In this document: positions 54,429-64,000 of the stretch, in pieces
Layout of the letters: each line of letters begins with the position of its first letter
Position numbering within the stretch: position 1 is the stretch's first letter
Origin: Metaphire vulgaris
Lineage: Eukaryota; Annelida; Clitellata; Crassiclitellata; Megascolecidae
NCBI GenBank assembly: GCA_018105865.1
Contig: CM030870.1
Location: forward strand, 373,501-437,500
Direction of reading: 5' to 3'
DNA: 64,000 nucleotides
Position numbers and translations under genes: made by a program
The notes under the pieces: model-generated
Seen by the model: the letters and a program-made list of their open reading frames with translations, nothing else
Told to the model about the DNA's origin: nothing
The model's database searches: none

Positions 54429-54709
54429 CAGTGGTTCTCAACCCGTGGTCCTCGTACCAAAAGTGGCCCGCAATAGGGGATCTAGTGGTCCGCGGAAAAT
54501 TCTGAAAAACGTTAATAAAAATTAGACATAATAATATATTTCCCAAAGAGCAAACAGCACGATTAGGCTAAGTAAGGTGGCGAGGGACGAATGTCACACG
54601 CGATGATTTTTTTCTTGCCAAACTTTTTCTCGATTTTCAGGTGTGTGTCCGCGGTAAATTTTTGATCTTCAAAAGTGGTCCGCGAGGCAAAGGGGTCTGA
54701 GAACCACTG
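54429..54709 (+). mobile_element. hAT MITE, CAGTGGTTCTCAACC family
   Basis: 281 bp; ends CAGTGGTTCTCAACCCGTGG and GGGTCTGAGAACCACTG; perfect 8-bp duplication GTATAATA. GTGGTCCGCG is repeated inside as subterminal repeats. It lies 100 bp after the TNF-like stop codon. Confidence 0.9.
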
Positions 54710-54868
54710 GTATAATAAGGAAGCAGGTGGAGGCCTCACCTTAAGACCTCTGCCTTTAGGTATATAGTTACTAACCAAGAGAAGTGTCACTTTCATCTCA
54801 ATACTCCGATCTTAATTCAGAATCGCACGCTTATCATTAAGCACGAGAATGTTAACGAATAGCTTTAC

Positions 54869-54874
54869 AATAAA
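54869..54874 (+). promoter_or_regulatory. Possible poly(A) signal for the TNF-like gene
   Basis: AATAAA about 540 nt after the stop, beyond a GCC repeat and a hAT MITE. If used, both repeats lie in the 3' UTR. An earlier AATAAA occurs inside the MITE near 54515. Confidence 0.3.
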
Positions 54875-55206
54875 GTTTAACTTTAAAAGTTTTAAAAGTT
54901 TTAAAGTTTAACTTTAAAGTTGAACGAAACAGTTGTATAGAATAAATCTAATCAACTGTTATCTAATCTAATCCTAAACTTCTGTAGTAGAGTTACTTTA
55001 CAAAACACAGAACATCGGTCGTTGGTAAGCCTACGTCATATTGTAACATTTTACTGTTATGTTACTGTTGTTTACTGTCACAGTTTACACATATCACAAG
55101 ATTCAGGTCAAGTCCAGGGTATCAGGCCGGAGAACCAGATGACTGCCTATGGAGGGAGGGGGGCAGTCAATGAGAATGTATGAAGACCATAAGAACTGTC
55201 AGAGTA

Positions 55207-55207
55207 T

Positions 55208-55299
<92 letters not shown>

Positions 55300-55435
55300 G
55301 AGACAGACAGACAGAGACAGACAGACAGACAAAGAGACAGACAGAGACAGACAGACAGAGACAGAGAGAAAGAGAGAAACAGAAAGAAAAGAGACAGAGA
55401 GGGAGAGGGAGAAAGAGGAGAGAGAGAGGAAAGAA
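55207..55435. repeat. GACA/GA compound microsatellite
   Basis: GA, GACA, AAGAGACAGA and GAGGGAGA units in sequence. Confidence 0.95.
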
Positions 55436-55705
55436 AACCAGTACAGATGAGGATCTAGTCAAGTGTTTGTTTGCAGGAGAGTTTGAAAGGAGGCAGCTAC
55501 TTCGCATAAACTCAGCATGATTCAAACTTCAAAGTGGCTTAAGCAGTGCTCGAATTGTGAGAAAATGAAAGGGGGTCATGGCGAGCGTGGTGTTTTAAGA
55601 ATTTACACTTTTGTCATTTGCAAAACTTTTTTGCATTTCTCTAGGGAGGGTCTGCCATTTTAAAGTGGGGCTGAACCCTCCAACCCCCAGCAATTCGAGC
55701 TCTGG

Positions 55706-55800
55706 GCTTAGGAGGCATTACTGCCGCCAGCGGAAATTGAACCCGCTCCGTCAGCCTACCGCTCCAGAGCGTGACCCGCTTTGCCATCTTCCGCCATACA
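55706..55800 (-). repeat. tRNA-derived SINE, family B (second copy)
   Basis: Reverse complement of the 46.2 kb head: GGAAGATGGCAAAGCGGGTC, then AGCGGGTTCAATTTCCG, then GGCAGTAATGCCTCCTAAGC. Confidence 0.65.
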
Positions 55801-56654
55801 CTAGGCTAGGCATACGTTCATTGTAATAAAGAGTTTTGTTTGCCAGAAGGCAGATTTTAAAATCTCTCTTTTCTTTAATTGGAACCAGCGAGGACCCTTA
55901 CGAACAGGCATTTTCCCAGGAATTTGCGTTCAGGGGGTGTCCCATAATTATTGCACGGGGTGAAAATGTCTAGGTGTTTCATCTAGACTCATTGGACCCA
56001 GGGGCAAAATAGAATCGGTCGGATGGAGGTGGTGGGTTGGGGGTTCGATGCTTGGCCCTCGGAAATGTTTTTAAATTACCAATACCCGGAAGTGAATTCC
56101 AGCGCATTTTAGACACAATTTGAAAACTGATGACATTTTAGAATTTTAAATGAATAGCTTTAACACCAGTCCGTTTTGGTGATGGCCAACACCACCCCTT
56201 AGAAGGAGTGCAAGGGCAGAGGGTATCTGTCACAAACCGAGGGCTGTAACCCCCAGCTGGGGTTGTCGGAAAATCACTGAAAACGAACAGGGGTCACGTG
56301 ATCACGTTCTGAGGTTTGGAAAAATACTTGTGCCGGTGAATTTTGAACTATTTGGAGTTTAGCAAGGTTGGATTTATATATGCCAATCTAATATTTAATT
56401 GTGGCAGACATATATTAAGTAACTTATTACAACGCTTCTATAGCCGTTGCTAATTCACAATCTATCAGCAATGGCTGTAATATTATTAAATTTTAAAAAA
56501 TAGCGCTATAGAATATCGCATGATGTTTACATAGAATTTAACATTATTGAATTCTATGATGTTCCGGTTCAACCACGGAGATTTTTTTTATCTCGGTGGG
56601 TTTAACCAAGAAGGAAAAGCAAAAGAACATCAACAGAAGTGCTAGTAGGCCTCG

Positions 56655-59600
56655 ATGGCTCAGCGTGGCTTAGGGCGTCAGCGGCTGATCGCCTTCTGCG
56701 GGAGCCTGACCGCAGTCGGGGGAGCTTTTGCCCTTCAACATCTGCTGAAGAAACGGACAAAATGCGGAGCAGGAGACGAGGGATCCCCGGTGGACACCGG
56801 CCCCAGGCGGCGCCGACCATCGACCGGCACAAAAGGGCGTTTCAGCGCTCCAGTCGAAGCATCGAGAACTGCTCTTTTGAAGCTGAAGGTCTTATTTTTC
56901 TGTACAAAACTTACTTTCATCCGTAGAACACACCTTTCTATTCATTTTCAGCACCTTTACTTCTATAGCGCCCTTTAAAATGATGCACTGCAGTAGGAGT
57001 TTCTGAATGTGTCTGTGTTTGCAAATTCAAGCTCAGATTCCTAGTAGACGATGGCTGATGTGGGTTTGTTGTTGTTTTGTTGTTGTTGTTGTTGTTGTTG
57101 TTGTAGAAGGAGACTGACTGTCCAGGTCTTGCCATAACCGTGTCTGTAAATGGTCAAACAGTTTGGCAAGAGGGTAAGTTTCTCATGGTTGTTATTCATT
57201 AGGACATTGACAGATAGAAATACAAAACAACGTTGTTTTTAGTTCACTAATTCCCTTATTTACATCTATTCTAATCCAATTGTATTTTGTATCCTTCTTT
57301 GACCATCTCCCTACTTCCTACCCTGACATTTTCTAGTGTTGCCCTGTTGTCTTTGCATACCATAAAGCCTCTACTATTCGCCTCTGGCTACTATTAAGAC
57401 AATGACTTTTACTCCTGACTTGCATAATTTAATTTTTTTGTTTTGCAACATTTAAGGATTTGGATTTTCTGATATTGAGAACAGAGTGAGATGTGACTCC
57501 AGCTCTGTCATGAAGATCGCAAGTGTCACTAAACCCATTACCACCGCACTTTTGGCAAGAGAATGGGAGAGACAGAAACTGGATTTAGACAAGGACGTGC
57601 AGCAGTATGTACCATACTGGCCTGAAAAACACTGGGCCGGTGATAAGGTACTTTCTATTGCATACTTTTAGTTGTAATAGAGCCTCATTCTATCTGTCTG
57701 CAGTCATTTCACAATTTTAGAACTCTAATTGGATGAGAATTTCAAGTCAAGCAGTTTCACCCGATGCGAAGAGGAATCTAATTGCAACGATGCTCTTCTT
57801 TTGTCTGAGGCTGATTGCCTGACTTTAACCCCTTAACTGGGGATTCCGGATATATCCATCCATTTTATTGAGTTACAGTTAAATACACGGTTAAGGGGTT
57901 AATGAATACCATGAAACTGTTACATTGCAAACTATTGTAACTTGCATATTTTTAAAACATAATATTAAACACTTGTAAGTAAATAAGCTGACTGGTGAAT
58001 AACACTGAGTAACAAAAAAAAGTTTTTTTCATTAACTGATAAGAATTGTGGTGATTTAATACAATTAGGCTATGCTAAATCGAAATATAACCACCAAAAT
58101 CTTCTATCACGTCAGAATTTTTAGTTACGGGCAAATAGAAAAATTGTATAGTGTACTGTAACTGAAGCACATGTAATGACACTGGTTTACATGAAATTTT
58201 ATGTCTAAGTTTCCTTAACAGATTTAGGACAATTCTGATGTCCTAAATTCAAATATAACATTGGTTTTGCTCAATCTGGTCAACTTTTTTATATATCGCT
58301 ACATGTGATTTTTTCATATACAGTATGCATGTATTTTCTATTTATGTAATGCAGATTTTATTATAATGAAATGGTCAACACACAGTTTGTTGCCTGCAAA
58401 GTAAGGCCTGTTCTTGTGTAATTTTGGTGCCCTGATTCCAAGAATGCCATCCGTTTTACCCCATTGGCTTTAGTTTTTGAAATACGGCTTAGTCGTCCTT
58501 ATATTTTGGTTCTACTAAAATGCGTTAAATGTAGAATCCTTAATCTATTTGAATTCTATCATTGAACAGCAAAAAACTTCTAAGCAACAACTATTACATA
58601 TTTAGATACAACTATATTAATGAGTGAATTAGTTGTCATTTATTTTGTCACACTAGAAATCAGAAAAAATGACACTTCAAGCATTTAACATGCAATTGTA
58701 TTTCTAAATGTGTCCTGGAGGTCTGTTGCTGCTCCTGCGTCCACAATTACCTCAAAACAGTTGTCATGAATCATGCTTATTTAATTAAGTCATATAATTT
58801 ATTATACTGCACATATTTCAATTGATTCCTTCTGGAAATATAAAACCTTTAATGTTATTAACAAAGACCTTTAGGTGAGAGCAATCAAAAGCTACATAGA
58901 GCAAATATATATAATCATGCACTTCCAATATACTGTAGGATATATGTATCTAAAAAAGTAAAGCTAATAGAGGAAATCTGATGCCATAGTTGGAATCATG
59001 ACCCATAAATATACTAAGAAACAGGTCTTACTTCTAAGGCAGCAGGGCAACACAAATTTTTTTGTTACCATGTGATATAGGCAATTATACATGCACGTCC
59101 GGTCTAGAATATATGGCCTTATCTAAAAAACTAGATATGATAGAAAAAATTTGATGCCATATTTGGAATCAGCACTCTAGATATGCCCAGCAAGAAGTCT
59201 AACTTTCTGAGACAATTGACAAAATGTTTTTTGGTTGCCCCTCTAATTTTACATAATACAATCGATTTAGTTATGAGGCAAGATTTTTAAAAGTCAAATT
59301 TGCAAAAAGCCTGACCTGATTCAAAGAAACCAGTATTATTTTCAATTTTAGCAGTACAAAATTGTCATAAAACAGTTGAAAAATCTTATACAATTTTCAA
59401 AAATGTTTTTATAAACCAGTGTAATGCATTACATGACACTCTTGACAGTATCATGCAAAACAATTAGATGGGGATAACTTTTAAACCTGACGTGCTACAG
59501 CAAAACCGCTTACAGATTTGGAATCAGCGTGTCATATCCCATCTGAATCACCTATTACCTTCTCAGTTAAGAAAATCGTGTTTTCCAGTGTAATTTGTCA

Positions 59601-61595
59601 TTTTATTAGTTTTTAGAATATATTAAGATTCTGCTTTAAAATTTCATCAGGTGATTCTGACTCCACGTCAGCTGTGCTCGCATCTTGCTTGTGTACGAGA
59701 CTACAAGAAGCTGACGAAAGACGAGGGCCGGAGTTTCAAAGGGACTGCATCTGAAGTATTTCACCGCGTTTGTATTGAGAATCTAATCGGGAATTGTCTG
59801 ATAAGTAAAGACTGAACAACATTGCAAAACACGTTTACTGTTGCACCCTGACATCCAACCATAAGAATGTTGTCATAATTTCTTTCTAATGCCAACATCT
59901 CTTATTATCACTCATTTCAAACAGTGCTTGAGTGTTGCCACATTAACTTGGTTTGTGATATCATAAAGTATAGTTTTGCTCTTAGTCAAATTTTAATAAA
60001 CATTGTTTAACTTTATTGGAAGGAATTTTCCAAGAAAAACTTCTGATGGTCTAATAAAAAAGTTTTATTATTATCGAGCGTTCGACCACCAATTTAAGTT
60101 TTGTTCTGTTTTTAACCCCTTAAGCCTGGCAAGTGATATTGCTGATCTACTGACATTGCAAATTCATTGCAAAACCTGTGTAAAAGAGTTAATACAGTTA
60201 TTTTGTTTTTATTGTGAACCTTCGACTTTGTTCTGCATTTCTGAAACTTGTGATTTTGCTGCTGTTTTCTTGTGACTCTTGCATTTAGGACTTTGCCTAC
60301 GAAGAATATTACATCACAAAAAAGTACAAAAGTGTAGAGAAATCGGTTGGAATCTTCAAAGAAGATCCACTCATCTGTAATCCAGGTAGGTGTTGTCATG
60401 CTTCCATCTGCATTCTGATTCACCTGTTTGATCGTTTTATTTAAGTAGTCAAGGTGTAACTGTCCATTCGTGTTTCTGATGTTCCGTTGTCACAGGCTCT
60501 GAATTCCATTACACGACACACGGCTTCACGCTTCTTGCCGCAGTTCTAGAGGGCGCCACTAACAAGAAATTCACGGAACTGATTGAGGGCTTCTTAGAAG
60601 AGCTTGGTTTATCAAATACATTCGTTGACGATGCAGAGAAGTTGCGATACAGCATGTCAAGGTATGCAAACATTTGCTTGGATCTTTCGGTTCTCCATAT
60701 TTGATTAATCGGCTTACTTACTCGTGTGACTGGTTCTCATTAGAACGCTAAAGTTAAGCAGCGTTAAGCATGGTTAGTACTTGGATGGGTGACCATCCTG
60801 GGTTCTAGTCGTGGTGTCGGGGGTCAACCAAGCCATTCATCGTTTAGGCGTCAATAAATTGGTAGCAGCGTTAAGCTGTGAAGGTAAAACGCGGGTCTAG
60901 AGAAAGCAATGTCATACTACTGTAGATTAATGGTGTAAGCCACCTGCGTTGCTGCTTACCTAGTGCCCAGAGATCAGCGCCCGGACGCTACGCTCGTTAG
61001 AATACGGGACTACCTTTATATTTGATTAAAGGGGTAATTGTGTGGCTTGGGTCACTGTTTGATGTTCCTAAACTTGGGTCATCTGATCTCAAAACAGCTG
61101 ATCATAGTTTATTATGATTTCTGATTGTAGACACTATGTCAAGCGAGATGACGGTGTCATTCAGAATGCCCTTTCACCGAATACTCCTTCAAACTCGCCG
61201 GAGCCGGACTCCTTTCGACAACCGACGACCTGGTCAAGTTTGGAAACATCCTTCTGTACAGTTATCAAAGAAAATCCCAACCGTTCGGATACTTCAAACC
61301 TTCGACCATTGAGATGCTGTGGACCCCGGTGGCAAACACCCAAGTCAGTTGGGACACGAAGGGGCGCTACGGAATGGGGTGGCAGCTGTTGCCCGGCAAC
61401 GGGGCTAGACATGTTGGCCACACCGGGGGTACGGTTGGTGCTAGCAGTGCCCTTGTCATTTCGATGGATGCTAGGGGCGAGGGAGGGGAGGGTGGCTTAA
61501 AGGGGGTTGTTGTGGCCATTTTGTGCAACTTGCAAGGGGTTAGCCTTGGGAAGATAGCGGTTGAAATTGGCGAAAACTTTCTAAGGTATTCGTGA
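56655..61595 (+). CDS. LACTB: LACTB, mitochondrial serine beta-lactamase-like protein
   Basis: Exons: 56655-about 56895, 57107-57173, 57457-57647, 59651-59755, 60289-60385, 60496-60661 and 61131-61595 (TGA). LACTB is a penicillin-binding-protein/beta-lactamase-fold protease of the mitochondrial intermembrane space that forms filaments in vertebrates. The N-terminus (MAQRGLGRQRLIAFCGSL) is basic with a hydrophobic segment, fitting mitochondrial targeting. Family signatures: GLAITVSVNGQTVWQEGFGF, the SxxK active site as SVTK (exon 3), YTTHGFTLLAAV (the YSN-like region), LWTPVANTQVSWDTKGRYGMGW and the HTGG motif (HVGHTGGTVGASS). Exon 7 needs one extra base near 61169-61171 (GCCCTTTC read as GCCCCTTTC) to give FTEYSFKLAGAGLLSTTDDL. 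The exon 1 donor (AAG before GTCTTA) is weak. Introns carry a TTAA-flanked MITE and a 5S-derived SINE. Confidence 0.92.
57825..57902 (-). mobile_element. TTAA-ended MITE (copy 3), in LACTB intron 3
   Basis: 78 bp in reverse orientation: TTAACCCCTTAACTGGGG then CCGGATATATCCATCC then GAGTTACAGTTAAATACACG and the closing GGTTAAGGGGTTAA. Confidence 0.8.
60112..60192. mobile_element. Possible decayed TTAA-ended MITE
   Basis: 81 bp beginning TTAACCCCTTAAGCC and ending AAGAGTTAA. Only the termini resemble the TTAA family; the centre does not. Confidence 0.3.
60717..61020 (+). repeat. 5S rRNA-derived SINE (copy 3), in LACTB intron 6
   Basis: Same head and body order as the copies at 1.9 and 22.5 kb, with several substitutions (AAAGTTAAGCAGCGTTAAGC in the 5S part). 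It lies between LACTB exons 6 and 7, in sense orientation. Confidence 0.8.
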
Positions 61596-61687
61596 TATAA
61601 AAAATCAGAGATCACAAGGTTTTGAAATCTGTTGTTTATTATTTTACGCTGTCTTCTGCTTTTGCCAGATGCATTCCAAAATGGCCG

Positions 61688-61693
61688 AATAAA
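61688..61693 (+). promoter_or_regulatory. LACTB: LACTB poly(A) signal
   Basis: AATAAA 93 nt after the LACTB stop codon, the only canonical hexamer close downstream. Confidence 0.5.
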
Positions 61694-61782
61694 TAGTCGC
61701 AACATTCGACGTATTATGTCCGCGGCTCCAGTTTTTGTGCAGAATTTGACAAATGTTGTTGCTGACGGAAATCCGATTTCAA

Positions 61783-61864
61783 TTAACCCCTTAACTGGGT
61801 GCCCCGAGTAATGCTCGTCCATTTTTACATTGAGTTACAAATAGTTGCCCAGTTAAGGGGTTAA
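61783..61864 (-). mobile_element. TTAA-ended MITE (copy 4), after LACTB
   Basis: 82 bp: TTAACCCCTTAACTGGG, GTCCATTTTTACATTGAGTT, then CCCAGTTAAGGGGTTAA. Its centre is more diverged. It lies about 190 bp after the LACTB stop. Confidence 0.75.
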
Positions 61865-62308
61865 GATACTGTTCTTAATGAAATCTAGAAGGTTTGTGAT
61901 GCAGTGACCCTACCTACTCTCTACACAAATCTCTTCCGGCAACTTGTACAAAATGGCTGTGCGTGTATTTGTTATAATCGAGTGCCTAAGAATAGACGGC
62001 CACTATAGAGCACTAAGTGAATCTAAATAGTCATCAAGAATCTCTTTAAATGCACTTTTGGTTTGTCAATTGCAGGGTTGGAGTTGTTGGGGGGAGTTGA
62101 ACCCCCCAGCTAACTTTTCAACCCTACAAAAAATTGCATATCGGGTACATGCAGTTTCTGTCATTCATTGAATTTCAGTCCTCAACACCCCCAGCTCAAA
62201 TTTCACAACTCCAACACTGGTCAATTGGGTCAACTGTTAAGTAGACTGACACTGACAGCGGCGCAGACAGAGTTCCAGAATAGGGTGGACACTGAGATGC
62301 GCCTGGGC

Positions 62309-62565
62309 CAGTGTTTAATCTAGGCCGTTTCCGGGGGGGGGGAATTGCCCTTTCCCCTCCCCGGAAATTTCAAATTCCCCCGGAAATTTTGGAATACTAC
62401 ATGGACTAACAGCGGCCCCTAACAGAATTCCCCCGGCTTTGTCAGTTTTCCCCCCGGCTTTGTCAGTTTCCCCCCGGTTTTGTCAGTTTTCCCCCCGGTT
62501 TTGTCAGTTTTCCCCCCGGCTTTTTCAGTTTCCCCCCGGAGTCCAGGAGTCTAGATTAAACACTG
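62309..62565 (-). mobile_element. hAT MITE, family CAGTGTTTAATCTAG (copy b), internally expanded
   Basis: 257 bp; ends CAGTGTTTAATCTAGG and CTAGATTAAACACTG; perfect 8-bp duplication GCCTGGGC. It is 82 bp longer than copy a because a unit like GGCTTTGTCAGTTTTCCCCC is repeated about five times inside. Confidence 0.88.
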
Positions 62566-62589
62566 GCCTGGGCCAACGCCGTGGCTATT

Positions 62590-62656
62590 GAATGCGGAGA
62601 GTTACTACAGTGGTTTTCACACAGGCTTACTTAGCCTCCTAAACCACTTTAAATCA

Positions 62657-62692
<36 letters not shown>

Positions 62693-62693
62693 G
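62590..62693 (+). repeat. SINE 3' end plus short ATT array
   Basis: CAGTGGTTTTCACACAGGCT and CTAAACCACTTTAAATCACA, then about 11 ATT units. It lies directly after a hAT MITE. Confidence 0.65.
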
Positions 62694-63215
62694 CAAATGA
62701 TGTCTATAACATGACTGTGTACAGTCTCAAAGACTTTACAGCTTACGGCCAAACTTCGTATCTGCTAAAATTGCAGCCGTTGGACAGTGCACACCCCTTG
62801 GCTTGGCTCCCTCGGAGGTGTCCTAAAGAATACTTCTTTAGCGCCATCATAGTATTGAACTTGCCTATTTGGAAACAGTCGAAGCGGCTTAAGAGTGCGA
62901 ATGGCCACCAATTATGTCCACAGTCGCTTGTGGCTTTGTATCGGCGACAGGGTTATTTCTAGGATTATCAAATAGGAGGTCATCCCATAGCAGAAATTAG
63001 GGGTGTCTGTCTCAAATTGGGAGTGGTTTTAGGGGGGGGTGTAAAAATATCCCTGATCTGCGGGTCAGCTTGAAGGATCAAAACACGTTCTGTCGACGGT
63101 CAACGATTTCAGATACCCAAAACAACGCGTGACGAAATATTGATGCACTGGGTTTTGTAACATTACTTGAGAATTTAATCAATATACTTACATTTTGATT
63201 TAGAAAAAATCAGTC

Positions 63216-63328
63216 TGCCCCGGGTGAGGATCGAACTCACAACCTCCGCATAGCTCACTAGCACGCCTCGTCCTTTCGGACTACTGCCTTTATAAGTACG
63301 GCGCGCTAACCGATTGCGCCACCGGGGC
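63216..63328 (-). tRNA. tRNA-Ile(UAU) with a 39-nt intron
   Basis: The minus strand folds as a full cloverleaf: acceptor stem GCCCCGG/CCGGGGC with discriminator A, D stem GCGC/GCGC, anticodon stem CCGUA/UGCGG, loop CUUAUAA, and T stem GTGAG/CTCAC around TTCGATC. The anticodon is UAU. Exon 1 is 63328-63291, the intron 63290-63252 and exon 2 63251-63216, giving a 74-nt mature body. Introns directly after position 37 are usual for animal tRNA-Ile(UAU). Box A and box B are intact, so it is probably functional. Confidence 0.93.
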
Positions 63329-63589
63329 AAACGACAAATGACACCGTTAATTTCCCTATAACCACATTGTCCACATCTTCTTTTCGCATCCAGTCTTCAT
63401 GCTCCAAAAAGCGCCAAATAAATACGCACCGTATTTTTACAGTATCTTTTACCGCACCATTAATCTTCTATTTATATTTCTGCAGTATGCATGACAATAG
63501 TCTCGCCACCTGGCGAATAAAAAGTTATAATGCGATTATTCGCTAGAGCTTCGTGTGTTTAAATCGAGCACCTGTCTAATTAGTAATTA

Positions 63590-63690
63590 CTAAGTAAGTA
63601 AGTAAGACGAAATTTCTATAGCGCTGTCCGAAATCTTGGCGCGCTGTACCAGCTTATTCGCGAGCTCTCAATCCCTGGCTAAAAGTCCAT
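63590..63690 (-). mobile_element. LINE 3' tail with a TTAC repeat
   Basis: The minus strand reads ACAGCGCTATAGAAATTTCG followed by TTACTTACTTAC. Confidence 0.5.
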
Positions 63691-64000
63691 AGGCCGTAAA
63701 CCGTAGTCCGTGGTGGTCAAAGTTGTAGGTCCAGGTAGGCAAAAATCAGCTTCAAAAAATAGTCATCTACCACGCATTACGGCGCTATATAAAGTCAAGA
63801 GCTAAACTCTCAAAATCACAGATTTCATGGAGTCAATAACTTCAATAAGAAGAAATTCAGAAACAAAACAGACGCATCACAGTGACCGCTTAAGACGGCG
63901 CATACGCAATTAGCCGGGCGCTCGCCCAACGCACAGACACATCTACCACCGGTGCATATACAGCGCCGTCCGTCGGTTGCTCTGTCCACAAGGTCGTCCA

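Larger units (their letters stand above)
54710..56654. other. Interval between the TNF-like gene and LACTB
   Basis: A microsatellite and a SINE; 55860-56600 is unique AT-rich DNA without coding signal. Confidence 0.35.

Overview
The window is nuclear DNA from an animal, almost certainly a non-vertebrate bilaterian. The genes have spliced exons with GT-AG (and one AT-AC) introns, and one tRNA gene carries an intron. Protein families are metazoan: a protocadherin, a TNF-type ligand, ABHD18 and LACTB. Dense short microsatellites, SINE and LINE tails and small inverted-repeat transposons fill the rest. I cannot name the phylum from sequence alone; a marine invertebrate (lophotrochozoan or invertebrate deuterostome) fits best.

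Layout. 1.3-6.3 kb, minus strand: a protocadherin gene with one large ectodomain/TM exon (6292-3496) and a separate phase-0 cytoplasmic exon (1509-1348). 6.3-29.1 kb: a gene-poor stretch of microsatellites, MITEs, a 5S-derived SINE, a tRNA-derived SINE and an AACCC-rich hAT-like element. 29.15-36.19 kb, minus strand: a complete seven-exon gene for a basic 329-residue protein of unknown function. 37.69-42.93 kb, plus strand and divergent from it: ABHD18, an alpha/beta-hydrolase gene with a U12-type AT-AC intron beside a 28-nt exon, a tandemly duplicated 90-nt exon pair and an in-frame TAG in its long penultimate exon. 44.0-44.78 kb, minus strand: an exon resembling the EGLN/prolyl-hydroxylase fold but apparently lacking iron ligands. 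47.8-49.8 kb: a LINE fragment with a younger L2/CR1-like LINE inside it. 50.59-54.33 kb, plus strand: a TNF-superfamily type II membrane ligand in four predicted exons. 56.66-61.60 kb, plus strand: LACTB, the mitochondrial serine beta-lactamase-like protein, in seven exons. 63.2 kb, minus strand: tRNA-Ile(UAU) with a 39-nt intron.

The genes do not form a pathway; this is an ordinary gene neighbourhood. Three genes (protocadherin, EGLN-like, LACTB) each need a one-base frame correction and ABHD18 has an in-frame stop. Residual assembly errors are the simplest explanation, with pseudogenisation the alternative. The most unusual signals are the ABHD18 exon architecture, the decayed enzyme-like exon, and a set of small transposon families whose ends and target-site duplications can be read directly.
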